A DNA stretch of 51,746 nt from Bacteroidales bacterium UBA1173 (GCA_002311655.1 DBYZ01000006.1:1-51746); one strand, 5' to 3'. Positions 38,675 to 48,259 are shown, counted from the stretch's first letter. Numbers and translations: made by a program. Notes: generated from the letters alone by a model not told the origin.

Positions 38675-39262
38675 ATGAAACGTTTAGGACTAATACTGAT
38701 ATTTCTGACTCTCGCCTCGCTAGGCCTGAAAGCTCAAGACACACTCATCTTGAAGCAGGACGCGCCTGTCGAGACCGTCGATGTCAAAATAAGACAGCAT
38801 AGTCCGAAAAAAGCCACATTGCTCGCCCTCATCCCAGGCGCAGGACAGGCTTACAACAGAAAATACTGGAAAATGCCTATCGTTTACGCAGGATTCGGCG
38901 TGACGACATATTTCGCAATCACAAACGGCAACGACTATCAGCTATATCGTGCAGCCTACGACTTCAAGACGGGCATAAACACCAACGTCAGTCAGAAGGC
39001 AAAGGAAGAAGCGGAGAAATATACCGAAGACAACCTCATCACCTTGCGCGACTACTACCGCAGAAACATGGAGTTGAGTTGGATCATCACAGCCGCTTGG
39101 TACATCATCCAAATAATCGATGCCAACGTCGATGCTCATTTTTTCTATTATGACATCGGCGATGATTTAACGTTACACATTGAACCTCAATGGAATACAG
39201 TAAATAACATCCATTACGGCTACGGAAACAATATAGGATTATCATTAAAATTGAATTTTTAA
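38675..39262 (+). CDS. DUF5683 domain protein, exported/membrane
   Basis: A 195-residue protein with signal peptide MKRLGLILIFLTLASLGLKA. The DUF5683 pattern follows: KKATLLALIPGAGQAYNRKYWKMPIVYAG, read here in two parts (SPKKATLLALIPGAGQAYN and RKYWKMPIVYAGFG), then two more hydrophobic stretches. The ATG at 38675 is preferred; a TTG six bases earlier would overlap the parB stop. Function unknown. Its conserved place between parB and dapB, with zero spacing to dapB, is typical of Bacteroidetes and suggests an envelope role. Confidence 0.85.
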   Translation: MKRLGLILIFLTLASLGLKAQDTLILKQDAPVETVDVKIRQHSPKKATLLALIPGAGQAYNRKYWKMPIVYAGFGVTTYFAITNGNDYQLYRAAYDFKTGINTNVSQKAKEEAEKYTEDNLITLRDYYRRNMELSWIITAAWYIIQIIDANVDAHFFYYDIGDDLTLHIEPQWNTVNNIHYGYGNNIGLSLKLNF

Positions 39263-39979
39263 ATGAAAATAGTCATACTCGGATACGGCAAAATGGGTCA
39301 CGAAGTGGAGCAGATAGCTTTGCAACGCGGGCATGAAGTAGCGTATCGCATTGATACTGAACAAGATTGGTATCGCAACATCGACAACATCGCCGACTGC
39401 GACGTGGTCATCGAGTTCAGCACACCAGCTACCGCCATCGGAAACATCGAGAAGTGTTTCGAACTCGATATCCCAATTGTCATAGGGACAACTGGCTGGT
39501 ATGCACATCTCGAAGACATCAGCAACCGCTGCAAAAACGAAGGGCACACCATGTTTTATGCACCAAACTTCAGCATCGGCATGAACTTCGTGTTCAAGCT
39601 TAACAAAGAGATGGCTCATTTTGCACAAAAGTATGATTATCAGCTGGATATAACTGAAACACATCATATCCACAAGCTCGACAAGCCAAGCGGTACAGCC
39701 GTGAAACTTGCCGAAGACATCATCGACAACAACGACAACTATGAATATTGGACACTCGATGAAGACGTCCAAGAAAACGACAACAAATTATTGAGAATCA
39801 ATGCAATAAGAGAAGGCGAAGTCTTCGGAATCCACGAAATCAACGCTCTCTCAGACTGCGACGAGATAACACTTCGCCACGAGGCTTTCAGCCGCAAAGG
39901 ATTTGCCACCGGAGCTGTCATTGCCGCTGAATTCATACAAAATAAAAAAGGAGTCTTTACAATGGAGGATTTATTATGA
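39263..39979 (+). CDS. dapB: 4-hydroxy-tetrahydrodipicolinate reductase
   Basis: A 238-residue oxidoreductase of lysine and meso-diaminopimelate synthesis, supplying peptidoglycan. The dinucleotide-binding motif is ILGYGKMG, the catalytic histidine region ETHHIHKLDKPSGTA includes the lysine and SGTA substrate loop, and APNFSIGMN is also typical. It is shorter than the E. coli protein (273), as is usual in Bacteroidetes. It begins at the base after the DUF5683 stop and overlaps lepB by an ATGA. Confidence 0.95.
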   Translation: MKIVILGYGKMGHEVEQIALQRGHEVAYRIDTEQDWYRNIDNIADCDVVIEFSTPATAIGNIEKCFELDIPIVIGTTGWYAHLEDISNRCKNEGHTMFYAPNFSIGMNFVFKLNKEMAHFAQKYDYQLDITETHHIHKLDKPSGTAVKLAEDIIDNNDNYEYWTLDEDVQENDNKLLRINAIREGEVFGIHEINALSDCDEITLRHEAFSRKGFATGAVIAAEFIQNKKGVFTMEDLL

Positions 39980-41490
39980 GCATGTTAATAACAATATTAT
40001 TACTACCGTTTGTTTTTTCTGTTTGCGCAGCATTTTGTGCCAAATTCTACGAAGGCGCCGGCTACAAACGCACTACCGCTTACATACCGTATTACAACCT
40101 TTACATCCTGGCAAAAATTATCGGCTGGAACAAATGGTGGTGCTATCTGTTACTCATATTCCCATACATCAACACCTTCATGGCGTTTTTGATGTTCATC
40201 GAATTGGCAAAATGCTACAACCGATTCGCTTTCGGCGAGATCCTCGCTGCAGGCTTCTTCCCCTACGTCTATTTCCCGGTTTTAAGCGGAAAAAATGTTG
40301 AATATCACGACCCGAAAACGACAGTGCGCCCGCCGAAAGGCTGGGTACGCGACTGGCTCGACTCAATACTTTGGGCGGTGTTCGCCGCATTGATAATCCG
40401 TACTTTCATGTTTGAGATGTACACTATCCCGTCATCAAGTATGGAGGGCACCCTCATGACCGGCGACTATCTCCTCGTGAGTAAAATCGGCTACGGACCG
40501 CGTTTTCCAAACACGCCACTCTCCTTCCCTTTCGTGCATCATACCCTTCCATGGACTAAATACACGAAATCGTACATCGAATGGCCACAAGTAGGTTACT
40601 GGCGCCTGCCCGGTTTCAGTAGCATAAAACGTAACGACCCGATAGTCTTCAACTTCCCTGCCGGCGATACCGTGAGCGAAGCGTTCCAAAGCAATGTCAC
40701 TTATTATCAATTAGTTAGACAATATGGCAAAGAACGAGTCAATAATGACAAGTATCATTTTGGCAGAATCATCACACGCCCTGTCGACAAACGCGAGAAC
40801 TATGTGAAACGCCTTATCGCAATGCCTGGCGACACACTCCAAATCATCGACGGAGTGGTTTATATCAACGGCGAGATAGGCTTCCAGCCACCTTATATGC
40901 AACATAATTATCTCGTCAAAATCAACGGTAACAACCTGAATACCAAAGTGTTGGAAAAATTCAACATTTATGAGGCATACAGAACTCCTATGGCAAACGA
41001 GTTCATTATAAATATGAACGAAAAAACAGCGGCGGAATTCGGAAAACAACAGTTTGTCAAAGAAGTAACCAAGATTATCGTCCCTGCCGGACAGGAAATT
41101 TCGCAAGAGATATTCCCTAACGACACGATGCATTTCCAATGGAATGTCGACAACTTCGGACCAATCGTCATCCCACAGGAAGGTGCAACAGTGAAGATCA
41201 ATCCGGAAAACATCGCCCTCTATCAACGCTGCATCACTGCTTACGAGCATAACACATTGACAATCAAAGACAACAAAATATTTATCAACGGAAAGGAAAC
41301 TGACGAATATACTTTCGGAATGGATTACTATTGGATGATGGGCGACAACCGTCATAACTCTCAGGACTCACGTTTCTGGGGCTATGTGCCAGTCGACCAC
41401 ATCGTCGGAAAACCGCTATTTGTCTGGTTCTCAAAGGATAGCACCTACGGAAAGATTCGTTGGAACAGATTATTCAAATTTCCAAAATAA
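39976..41490 (+). CDS. lepB: Signal peptidase I, long Bacteroidetes form
   Basis: A 504-residue type I signal peptidase. Before the peptidase part the first ~115 residues carry three or four hydrophobic helices, an N-terminal membrane extension. The catalytic Ser155 is in IPSSSMEGTL, the general base Lys278 in NYVKRLIAMPGD, and MGDNRHNSQDSRFWG is the box E region. A large insert (about residues 290-430) separates the last two, which is why it is longer than most homologs. It cleaves Sec-dependent signal peptides, including those of the exported proteins in this window. It overlaps dapB by 4 bases and is followed by ftsK after 6. Confidence 0.93.
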   Translation: MSMLITILLLPFVFSVCAAFCAKFYEGAGYKRTTAYIPYYNLYILAKIIGWNKWWCYLLLIFPYINTFMAFLMFIELAKCYNRFAFGEILAAGFFPYVYFPVLSGKNVEYHDPKTTVRPPKGWVRDWLDSILWAVFAALIIRTFMFEMYTIPSSSMEGTLMTGDYLLVSKIGYGPRFPNTPLSFPFVHHTLPWTKYTKSYIEWPQVGYWRLPGFSSIKRNDPIVFNFPAGDTVSEAFQSNVTYYQLVRQYGKERVNNDKYHFGRIITRPVDKRENYVKRLIAMPGDTLQIIDGVVYINGEIGFQPPYMQHNYLVKINGNNLNTKVLEKFNIYEAYRTPMANEFIINMNEKTAAEFGKQQFVKEVTKIIVPAGQEISQEIFPNDTMHFQWNVDNFGPIVIPQEGATVKINPENIALYQRCITAYEHNTLTIKDNKIFINGKETDEYTFGMDYYWMMGDNRHNSQDSRFWGYVPVDHIVGKPLFVWFSKDSTYGKIRWNRLFKFPK

Positions 41491-41496
41491 TTGAAA

Positions 41497-44028
41497 ATGG
41501 CAGAAAACAAAAATAGACTTAGAGTTCCCGCTCCTGTCGTGCAGAAAGAGGAAGCTGAACCCAAGAAAAAAAATAAAACCAAAGTCACCAAGACAAAGGC
41601 TCCAAAAAAGCCTGAGAGCAAGGTCGCGAAACGTCACAAGGAATCTGACGGAAGAGTCCGCATATGCTTCGGCATCTTCTTCCTGATGATAAGCGTTTTC
41701 CTGCTCATCGCATTCGCCAGCCCATATTTCAACTATTCACCTAAAGGATTGTGGCTCAATAATTTAGGCAAGTTTATGAGCGAAGACATGTTCGGCATCG
41801 GCACCGCATACATAATCTTCCTCATCGGTCTGCTCGGCATCAACCTGATATGGAAAAAAGTCTTTATCAAATCGTGGACTTTATGGAAATACTCACTTGT
41901 CTTCCTGATCTGGGTCCCATTATTCTTAGCGTTGATATTCAATGCGTTACCATCAAACATCATCTCTCCTTATGAGATTTATTTCGGTCTCGTAGGCCGC
42001 AAATGTTTTGTCTTCCTATTCCAATACATCGGTTTGGCTGGCATCATTTTGTTGTTGATTTTCACAGCATTCATCTATGTCATCTTCACTTTTGACATCA
42101 AATTCGATTTCCTTAAGAAAAAAGATACCGATGATGTCGAGGATACCGATGATCATGAAGAAGAGCCAGAGGAGACTGAGCCAGCAACACAGTTCCCGAT
42201 AAACCAGCCAATAATTCGTATCGAGGAAACGCCTACTGAAATAGACCTCACCGATGGTTTTGACGATAACAAAGACGATGATGATGAGGAAGAAGACGAT
42301 GATGATGTCGAGATAACTGTTATCAAGAAACACGAAGAGACTCCAACCGTCATCGAAGAAGAAGAGGAGGAGAAAGAGAAACCTGTGGAAACACCCGCAA
42401 AAGCTGACGAAGTGGAAATGGTGGTCGAAGAACAGATTGAGGAAAAACAAGTGAAGGAAAACGGCGAGCATTTCGGTCTCGACACCTCTTACGACCCTAA
42501 ACTCGAGCTTTCAGACTTCAAACTTCCGCCTCTTGATTTGTTGAAAGATTACGGCGATGAAGATAATGGCGTGGACCGCGAAGAGCTTGAGGCAAACAAA
42601 AAACGTATCGTCGACACTCTTGCAAACTATTCCATTGATATTGAGAAAATTAAGGCTACCATCGGACCTACAGTCACTTTGTACGAGATAGTGCCTGCCG
42701 CCGGTGTGCGTATCTCAAAAATCAAAGGATTGCAGGATGATATCGCGCTCAGCCTGGCCGCATTGGGAATCCGTATCATCGCTCCTATCCCTGGCAAAGG
42801 CACCGTCGGTATTGAGGTTCCAAACAAAAAGCCGCAAACGGTCTCAATGCGCACCATCATCGGCTCGGAGCGATTCCAGAAGAGCGGCTACGCACTGCCT
42901 TTCGGTATCGGAAAAACCATCTCCAACGAAAGCTACGTCGCCGACCTCGCCAAGATGCCGCATATCTTAATGGCTGGTGCTACAGGACAAGGTAAGTCAG
43001 TGGGACTCAACGCAATAATCGCTTCATTGCTCTACAGCAAGCATCCTGCCGAACTGAAATTCGTCCTCGTCGACCCTAAAAAAGTCGAGCTGAGTCTGTA
43101 CAGAAAAATCGAGCGTCATTATCTCGCCAAACTCCCCGATTCGGAAGACGCCATCATCACCGACGTGAGAAAAGTGGTGCGCACGCTCAACTCACTCTGC
43201 ATCGAGATGGACAACCGCTACGAACTCATGAAAGACGCCGGCGTGCGTAACATAAAGGAATACAACGAGAAATTCGTGAGTCGTAAACTCAACCCATACG
43301 ATGGACACCGTTTCATGCCTTACATCGTGCTTGTCGTCGATGAGTTCGCCGACCTTATCATGACGGCTGGCCGTGAAGTGGAAGGCCCAATCGCACGTCT
43401 GGCACAGCTCGCTCGTGCTATCGGTATCCACCTCATCATCGCTACACAGCGTCCTTCAGTGAAAATCATCACTGGTACTATCAAGGCGAACTTCCCGGCA
43501 CGTATAGCTTTCCGCGTCATCTCACGTGTCGACTCCGCCACAATTTTGGACAGCAACGGCGCCGAACAACTCATCGGTCGCGGTGATATGCTGATGTCGA
43601 CAGGACAAGACCTCGTGCGTCTGCAGTGTCCGTTCATCGACACCCCTGAAGTTGAGGCAATATGCGAATATGTCGGAGCTCAGAGAGGCTACGAAGATGC
43701 CTATCTCCTCCCCGACTGCCCTGACGAACAAGAAGAAGGCGGCTCGAAAGAGACAATGGACCCTAACGAACGTGACCCTCTATTCGAAGACGCCGCGCGT
43801 ATCGTGGTGCAAACACAACAAGGCTCAACTTCTATGTTGCAGCGTAAGTTGAAACTCGGCTACAACCGCGCAGGACGTATCATCGACCAACTTGAAAAAG
43901 CAGGCATCGTCGGTCCGTTCGCAGGCAGCAAGCAACGTGAAGTGAAAGTGGCGACAGAATTCGCCCTCGAACAGTTCCTCAAAGATCTCGATTTAGACAA
44001 TAACACTAACAACAACGATTTTATATGA
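41497..44028 (+). CDS. ftsK: DNA translocase FtsK/SpoIIIE
   Basis: An 843-residue septal DNA pump. A basic N-terminus precedes four membrane helices (about 50-205), then a very acidic linker (DDDEEEDDDDVEI and similar, about 210-320). The motor domain has Walker A GATGQGKSVGLNA at about 493-501 and Walker B IVLVVDEFADLI. The C-terminal winged-helix gamma domain (LQRKLKLGYNRAGRIIDQLE) would read polar KOPS-like sequences. It moves chromosome ends through the closing septum for dimer resolution. The ATG at 41497 is preferred to a TTG at 41491. It overlaps the LolA-like gene by an ATGA. Confidence 0.95.
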   Translation: MAENKNRLRVPAPVVQKEEAEPKKKNKTKVTKTKAPKKPESKVAKRHKESDGRVRICFGIFFLMISVFLLIAFASPYFNYSPKGLWLNNLGKFMSEDMFGIGTAYIIFLIGLLGINLIWKKVFIKSWTLWKYSLVFLIWVPLFLALIFNALPSNIISPYEIYFGLVGRKCFVFLFQYIGLAGIILLLIFTAFIYVIFTFDIKFDFLKKKDTDDVEDTDDHEEEPEETEPATQFPINQPIIRIEETPTEIDLTDGFDDNKDDDDEEEDDDDVEITVIKKHEETPTVIEEEEEEKEKPVETPAKADEVEMVVEEQIEEKQVKENGEHFGLDTSYDPKLELSDFKLPPLDLLKDYGDEDNGVDREELEANKKRIVDTLANYSIDIEKIKATIGPTVTLYEIVPAAGVRISKIKGLQDDIALSLAALGIRIIAPIPGKGTVGIEVPNKKPQTVSMRTIIGSERFQKSGYALPFGIGKTISNESYVADLAKMPHILMAGATGQGKSVGLNAIIASLLYSKHPAELKFVLVDPKKVELSLYRKIERHYLAKLPDSEDAIITDVRKVVRTLNSLCIEMDNRYELMKDAGVRNIKEYNEKFVSRKLNPYDGHRFMPYIVLVVDEFADLIMTAGREVEGPIARLAQLARAIGIHLIIATQRPSVKIITGTIKANFPARIAFRVISRVDSATILDSNGAEQLIGRGDMLMSTGQDLVRLQCPFIDTPEVEAICEYVGAQRGYEDAYLLPDCPDEQEEGGSKETMDPNERDPLFEDAARIVVQTQQGSTSMLQRKLKLGYNRAGRIIDQLEKAGIVGPFAGSKQREVKVATEFALEQFLKDLDLDNNTNNNDFI

Positions 44029-44645
44029 AAAAATGTATCTTATTGATAATAAGCATTATAGCTTTATCCTTTAGCCTAAAAGCACAGGATGCCGAATCGA
44101 TTTTCAGAGAAGCCGTCGACAAACTGAAGTCATACGACAACATCGAAATCGCCTTTGATTATAACATGATCAACACTGAAGCGGGCATCTACGAGACTAT
44201 GGAAGGCATCGGCTACCTCCAAGGTAACGCATACAAACTGAAAATCATGGGCCAGGATATCATCTGCGACGGCAGCACCACATGGACCTACAACGCTGAC
44301 GCAGAGGAAGTTATGATAAGCGAAGTGGATCCCGATGGCGGCGGTTCCCCACTCTCAATCATCGAATCATATTATGACAATATCACTGCAAAAATCGTGG
44401 AAGATGGCGGATCTACCAAGAAAATCGAAGTAAAATCGCTGATGTCAGACGAGAATATCGACAGACTCATCATATCGTTAGACTCACAAACTTTGGAAAT
44501 CAAAGACTTGCACGTTTTCGACAAAAACAAAAACGAATTTGTCTACGACATCACAAAATTTGTCACAAACCAGAAATTACCGGCAGATTTCTTCACTTTC
44601 AAGGAATCCGACTACCCGGACGCGGAAATCATCGACATGAGATAA
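44025..44645 (+). CDS. LolA-like outer-membrane lipoprotein carrier
   Basis: A 206-residue periplasmic protein (signal peptide MKKCILLIISIIALSFSLKA). The body is the LolA-type half-barrel pattern: SIFREAVDKLKSYDNIEIAF, YLQGNAYKLKIMGQDIICDG, TTWTYNADAEEVMIS and PADFFTF near the end. LolA carries lipoproteins across the periplasm. It is translationally coupled to ftsK, a linkage also seen in proteobacteria (ftsK-lolA). A separate lolB is not expected in Bacteroidetes. Confidence 0.85.
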   Translation: MKKCILLIISIIALSFSLKAQDAESIFREAVDKLKSYDNIEIAFDYNMINTEAGIYETMEGIGYLQGNAYKLKIMGQDIICDGSTTWTYNADAEEVMISEVDPDGGGSPLSIIESYYDNITAKIVEDGGSTKKIEVKSLMSDENIDRLIISLDSQTLEIKDLHVFDKNKNEFVYDITKFVTNQKLPADFFTFKESDYPDAEIIDMR

Positions 44646-44646
44646 G

Positions 44647-45768
44647 GTGGACAACGAAAGGAAACATATCGTTTTTCTGGCACGCTGGTACCCCCATCGT
44701 TACGACCCGATGTTAGGTCTCTTCGTGCAGCGTCATGCGGAAGCGGCGGCGGCGTACAACGACATCAGCGTTGTGTATGTCCATCCCGACAACCAAAATG
44801 AGATTGTCGACGAAACAATCAACAATGTCAGAACGATAAGGGTTTATTTCAAACAATCCAAATCAAAGATTATCAATTTATTACGTTTTTTCAAAGCAAA
44901 TAATAAGGCTTTAAAAAGACTGCCCAAACCCGACATCATCCACGTCCATATCTTGACGCGACTCGGCGTCATAGCCTGGTGGCACAAAATCACCAAAGGC
45001 ACACCTTATATTATTACAGAGCATTGGTCACGTTACCTTCCCGGCAATGATTTCAACGGTTTTCTAAGAAAAAGAATCACTAAACTAGTTGTTAAACACG
45101 CCTCGGCAATCACCACTGTAACCGAGATCCTTGCGAAGGCGATGCAAGCCAACGGATTGCGCAACGACAGATACATCGTCGCACCTAACGTGGTGGATTT
45201 CAATAAGTTCAAGCCTATTCCACATCACAATGATGTTCCCAAAATTGTTCACGTCAGCTGTTTCGAAAACAAATCGAAAAACATCACTGGCTTGATTGAC
45301 GCGTTAAGCATTCTTGAAACCCAAAACATTGATTACCAATGTGTGTTTGTAGGCGATGGAATGGATTTCGAGATGATTAAGGATTACGCCAAGAAACTCA
45401 AGAAGCAGGAAAACATAAGATTTACTGGCGTTTTGGAAGGACAGGACTACATTGAAGAACTGGCATCAAGCGATTTCCTCGTGCTCTCGAGCAACTACGA
45501 AACCCAAGGTGTGGTTCTGCTTGAAGCCTTTGCCTGCGGCTTGCCTGTCGTAAGCACTAATGTCGGCGGAATCCCTGAAATTGTTAACGAAAGCAACGGA
45601 ATCCTCGTTCCACCTCAAGACCCCGAAAAACTCGCAGCCGCAATGCAAACCATGCTGCAATCATATCAAAACTACGATGCCGGCACACTTCGTGACAGCA
45701 TAATAAAAAAGTTTTCCAACGAAGCTGTCGGAAAACTTTTAGATGATATTTACAAAAGCCTTAATTAA
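44647..45768 (+). CDS. Glycosyltransferase family 4
   Basis: A 373-residue GT-B retaining glycosyltransferase. The C-terminal nucleotide-sugar domain has VFVGDGMDFEMI and the EX7E motif ETQGVVLLE, followed by AFACGLPVVSTNVGGIPEIV. The start is a GTG at 44647, one base after the LolA-like stop; the sequence KHIVFLARWYPHRYDPMLG begins the fold properly, so the GTG is accepted. It probably adds a sugar to LPS, capsule or another envelope glycan. Its TAA stop shares TTAA with the stop of the convergent lpxC. It is the last gene of the parA operon. Confidence 0.9.
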   Translation: MDNERKHIVFLARWYPHRYDPMLGLFVQRHAEAAAAYNDISVVYVHPDNQNEIVDETINNVRTIRVYFKQSKSKIINLLRFFKANNKALKRLPKPDIIHVHILTRLGVIAWWHKITKGTPYIITEHWSRYLPGNDFNGFLRKRITKLVVKHASAITTVTEILAKAMQANGLRNDRYIVAPNVVDFNKFKPIPHHNDVPKIVHVSCFENKSKNITGLIDALSILETQNIDYQCVFVGDGMDFEMIKDYAKKLKKQENIRFTGVLEGQDYIEELASSDFLVLSSNYETQGVVLLEAFACGLPVVSTNVGGIPEIVNESNGILVPPQDPEKLAAAMQTMLQSYQNYDAGTLRDSIIKKFSNEAVGKLLDDIYKSLN

Positions 45769-46679
45769 AGACCCATTTTCTTCACAATCATCTTCACAAA
45801 CTCAGTATTTGCGAAGTGACCCGGTTTGTAAGCCGTCACCTTGCCAATGATTGGCATGCCAAGCAATGTGAGGTCGCCAACAAGGTCGAGAAGCTTATGA
45901 CGTGCAGGCTCGTTCTCAAAGTACAATGTCACATTGTTGAGTATTCCGCCCTCGTGCACCGCGATCGACTCCTTGTGGAATAGGTTTGCAACACGTTTCA
46001 GATCCTCTTCAGACACCTGTTTCTCAATGAAAACGATAGCATTCGAGAGGTCACCGCCCTTGATGAGGTTATGTGCGAGCAACATCTCGAGTTCCTGGAA
46101 GAACACAAAGGTACGGCACATCGCGAACTGACTCTCAAACTCACTGATGTCGGTCATGTGAGCCTCCTGGACGTTCAAAACTCCTGATTTATAGTCGACT
46201 TTCACATCAATGCTGAATTTGTCGGCTGGCTCAACCACGAGCTCGCAACCCACTTTCGGGTGTGTATAAACTATTTTTTTAGTAATCTTCAAGCATTTAC
46301 GCTCAGCATCCTGCTCTTCAACGCCAGCTTCTTTCAAAGCCTCCAACACTATTCTCGAACTACCGTCAAGGATAGGTGGCTCCTCACAGTTCAAATCGAT
46401 AAGCACATTGTCGACATTCATGGCTCTCAATGCTGCCATGATATGCTCGACGGTGTACACTTTTACGCCGTTTTTTGCAATCGTAGTGCCACGCGAAGTG
46501 TCAACCACGTTCTCAACACGTGCTTCAACTATCGGCTGACCGAATAGGTCAACTCTTCTGAACTTAATACCATAATTGATATCTGCAGGATGGAATGTCA
46601 GTGTGCCGCTTTGACCAGTATGAAGTCCTGTTCCGCTAATGCTGACACTCTTCTTTATTGTATGCTGTCTTTCCACCAT
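45765..46679 (-). CDS. lpxC: UDP-3-O-acyl-N-acetylglucosamine deacetylase
   Basis: A 304-residue zinc deacetylase, the committed step of lipid A synthesis. The first zinc histidine lies in VEHIMAALRAM; the second histidine and aspartate are in ARHKLLDLVGDLTLLG; the later catalytic histidine is in KPGHFANTEF. Bacteroidetes usually carry LpxC fused to FabZ (about 460 residues); here the protein stops after the deacetylase, and no fabZ or lpxA lies nearby. The ATG at 46677-46679 is chosen over a TTG upstream. It has a -7 box in the 45-base gap after lpxD. Confidence 0.95.
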   Translation of the reverse strand: MVERQHTIKKSVSISGTGLHTGQSGTLTFHPADINYGIKFRRVDLFGQPIVEARVENVVDTSRGTTIAKNGVKVYTVEHIMAALRAMNVDNVLIDLNCEEPPILDGSSRIVLEALKEAGVEEQDAERKCLKITKKIVYTHPKVGCELVVEPADKFSIDVKVDYKSGVLNVQEAHMTDISEFESQFAMCRTFVFFQELEMLLAHNLIKGGDLSNAIVFIEKQVSEEDLKRVANLFHKESIAVHEGGILNNVTLYFENEPARHKLLDLVGDLTLLGMPIIGKVTAYKPGHFANTEFVKMIVKKMGL

Positions 46680-46704
46680 TATAATCAAAATCGAAAATAT
46701 GGTG

Positions 46705-46712
46705 CAAAATTA
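46705..46712 (-). promoter_or_regulatory. -7 box for lpxC
   Basis: Minus-strand TAATTTTG, 25 bases before the lpxC ATG, inside the gap after lpxD. It may give lpxC transcription beyond read-through from lpxD. Confidence 0.5.
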
Positions 46713-46724
46713 CAAAATAATCTG

Positions 46725-47768
46725 TTACTTCGACAATAAATCGTTAAGTTTTTTCTCCAACTCAGCAATTCTGTTCTCCAGTTTGTCCAAATTACGCTGT
46801 CTAACAACGTCTTTCATGAATTTCGAGTAATCGTATGCCGGAGAGCCGATTATCGATTTTCCAGACTCGTCAACACCTCTCGTCAAACCCGCCTGAGGTC
46901 CTATAGTGGTGCGGTCAGCTACCGAGATATGTCCCGAAATACCAACCTGACCTGCTACAATACAGTTCTTTCCGATATGTGCCGAGCCAGCCACTCCCGA
47001 CTGTGCAGCCATAGCAGTATTTTCTCCAACCTCTACATTATGAGCGATTTGGATAAGATTGTCGAGCTTCACACCGTCATGAATCTTTGTCGATTCAATA
47101 GTAGAGCGGTCGATGGTGGTGTTAGCGCCGATCTCAACATTATCGCCAACCAAAACATTTCCGATTTGCGGTATTTTCTTGAATGTTCCGTCAGGTTGTG
47201 GCACAAAACCGAAGCCGTCGGCACCGAGAACAGCGCCAGCATGCACGATACAATTCTTCCCGATATGTGTCATCGCATAAAGCTTCACGCCTGGATAAAG
47301 CACCGTGTTGTCACCGATAACGACATCGTCACCGACATAGCACAAAGGATAAATCTTCACTCCCTTGCCTATTTTCACTCTTTCGCCAATAAATGCGAAG
47401 TCACCGATATAACAGTTTTCGCCATATTCCGCATCCGATGAAATAGACGCATTTTCAGAAATCCCGACCTTATTGTTAGTGTATTCCTGATAAATAGCGA
47501 GAAGTTGCGCAAACGACTCGTATGCGTTTTTAACTCTGATCATCGTGGTCGTAACAGGTTCTGATGGCTCAAAATCCTCATTGACCAATACTATCGATGA
47601 CTGAGTATTATAAAGATACTGTATATATTTCGGATTTGCTAAAAAACTCAACATTCCAGGCGCACCGTCTTCAATTCTGGCAACATTCCAAACTTTTGCC
47701 TCAGCATTGCCTTCAACTTTTCCGCCTAATAAAGCCGCAATTTGAGCAGCTGTAAACTCAACTTTCAT
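46725..47768 (-). CDS. lpxD: UDP-3-O-acylglucosamine N-acyltransferase
   Basis: A 347-residue left-handed beta-helix acyltransferase. The N-terminal uridine-binding domain (about 1-105) is followed by hexapeptide repeats (IGDFAFIGERVKIGKGVKIY onwards). The active-site histidine is in IQIAHNVEVGENT, and GADGFGFVPQ is also characteristic. A C-terminal helix (KLENRIAELEKKLNDLL) completes the trimer. It adds the second acyl chain, acting on the product of LpxC. The stop is 45 bases before lpxC; the DUF7935 gene ends one base upstream of its start. Confidence 0.96.
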   Translation of the reverse strand: MKVEFTAAQIAALLGGKVEGNAEAKVWNVARIEDGAPGMLSFLANPKYIQYLYNTQSSIVLVNEDFEPSEPVTTTMIRVKNAYESFAQLLAIYQEYTNNKVGISENASISSDAEYGENCYIGDFAFIGERVKIGKGVKIYPLCYVGDDVVIGDNTVLYPGVKLYAMTHIGKNCIVHAGAVLGADGFGFVPQPDGTFKKIPQIGNVLVGDNVEIGANTTIDRSTIESTKIHDGVKLDNLIQIAHNVEVGENTAMAAQSGVAGSAHIGKNCIVAGQVGISGHISVADRTTIGPQAGLTRGVDESGKSIIGSPAYDYSKFMKDVVRQRNLDKLENRIAELEKKLNDLLSK

Positions 47769-47769
47769 A

Positions 47770-48240
47770 TTATAATGTGTTAAATTCTTTTTTAATAGTG
47801 ATAATAGCCTTGTCTATCAATGGATTAGACATCGACGCAATGGTCTGTGCCATGGTTGCGGCATTGGCCTCAGGATTCTCACCGAAAGCCTTGTTGATAG
47901 TCCGCAAAGCCTCTTCTTTTGCCAAACTGACGATAATCCAAGTCTGTTCCTCGACATAAAGACGCTGCGCAAGATTGTGCTCAAACTCATCCTGAATGTT
48001 CTGAATCAATGCAAATTGCAAGTCGCTGCATGACATCCCAGGCATAAAAACACGTTTTACAAGCACCGAAAATCTCATGCGTTCAAGATACAGAAGCAAT
48101 CTCTCGTAAGCCTGAATCTTCAACGGAGCCACGACATCATCATGGTTTCCGCCAGTTTTCTTGCCCTTGTTCATCAAAAACCATCCGCCGCCGAAAACGA
48201 CAACGCCAACTAATAGAATCCATATAGTATTATCACCCAT
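47770..48240 (-). CDS. DUF7935-like protein with N-terminal membrane anchor
   Basis: A 156-residue protein with one N-terminal membrane helix (IWILLVGVVVFGGGWFLM) and a cytoplasmic helical body. Segments such as PLKIQAYERLLLYLERM, MSCSDLQFALIQNIQDEFEHNLAQRLYV and TWIIVSLAKEEALR resemble a Bacteroidetes-specific family I know as DUF7935. No function is established. One base separates it from lpxD, so it is first in an envelope operon with lpxD and lpxC. Confidence 0.78.
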   Translation of the reverse strand: MGDNTIWILLVGVVVFGGGWFLMNKGKKTGGNHDDVVAPLKIQAYERLLLYLERMRFSVLVKRVFMPGMSCSDLQFALIQNIQDEFEHNLAQRLYVEEQTWIIVSLAKEEALRTINKAFGENPEANAATMAQTIASMSNPLIDKAIITIKKEFNTL

Positions 48241-48259
48241 ATCCTCTTGTTTTGACTTG

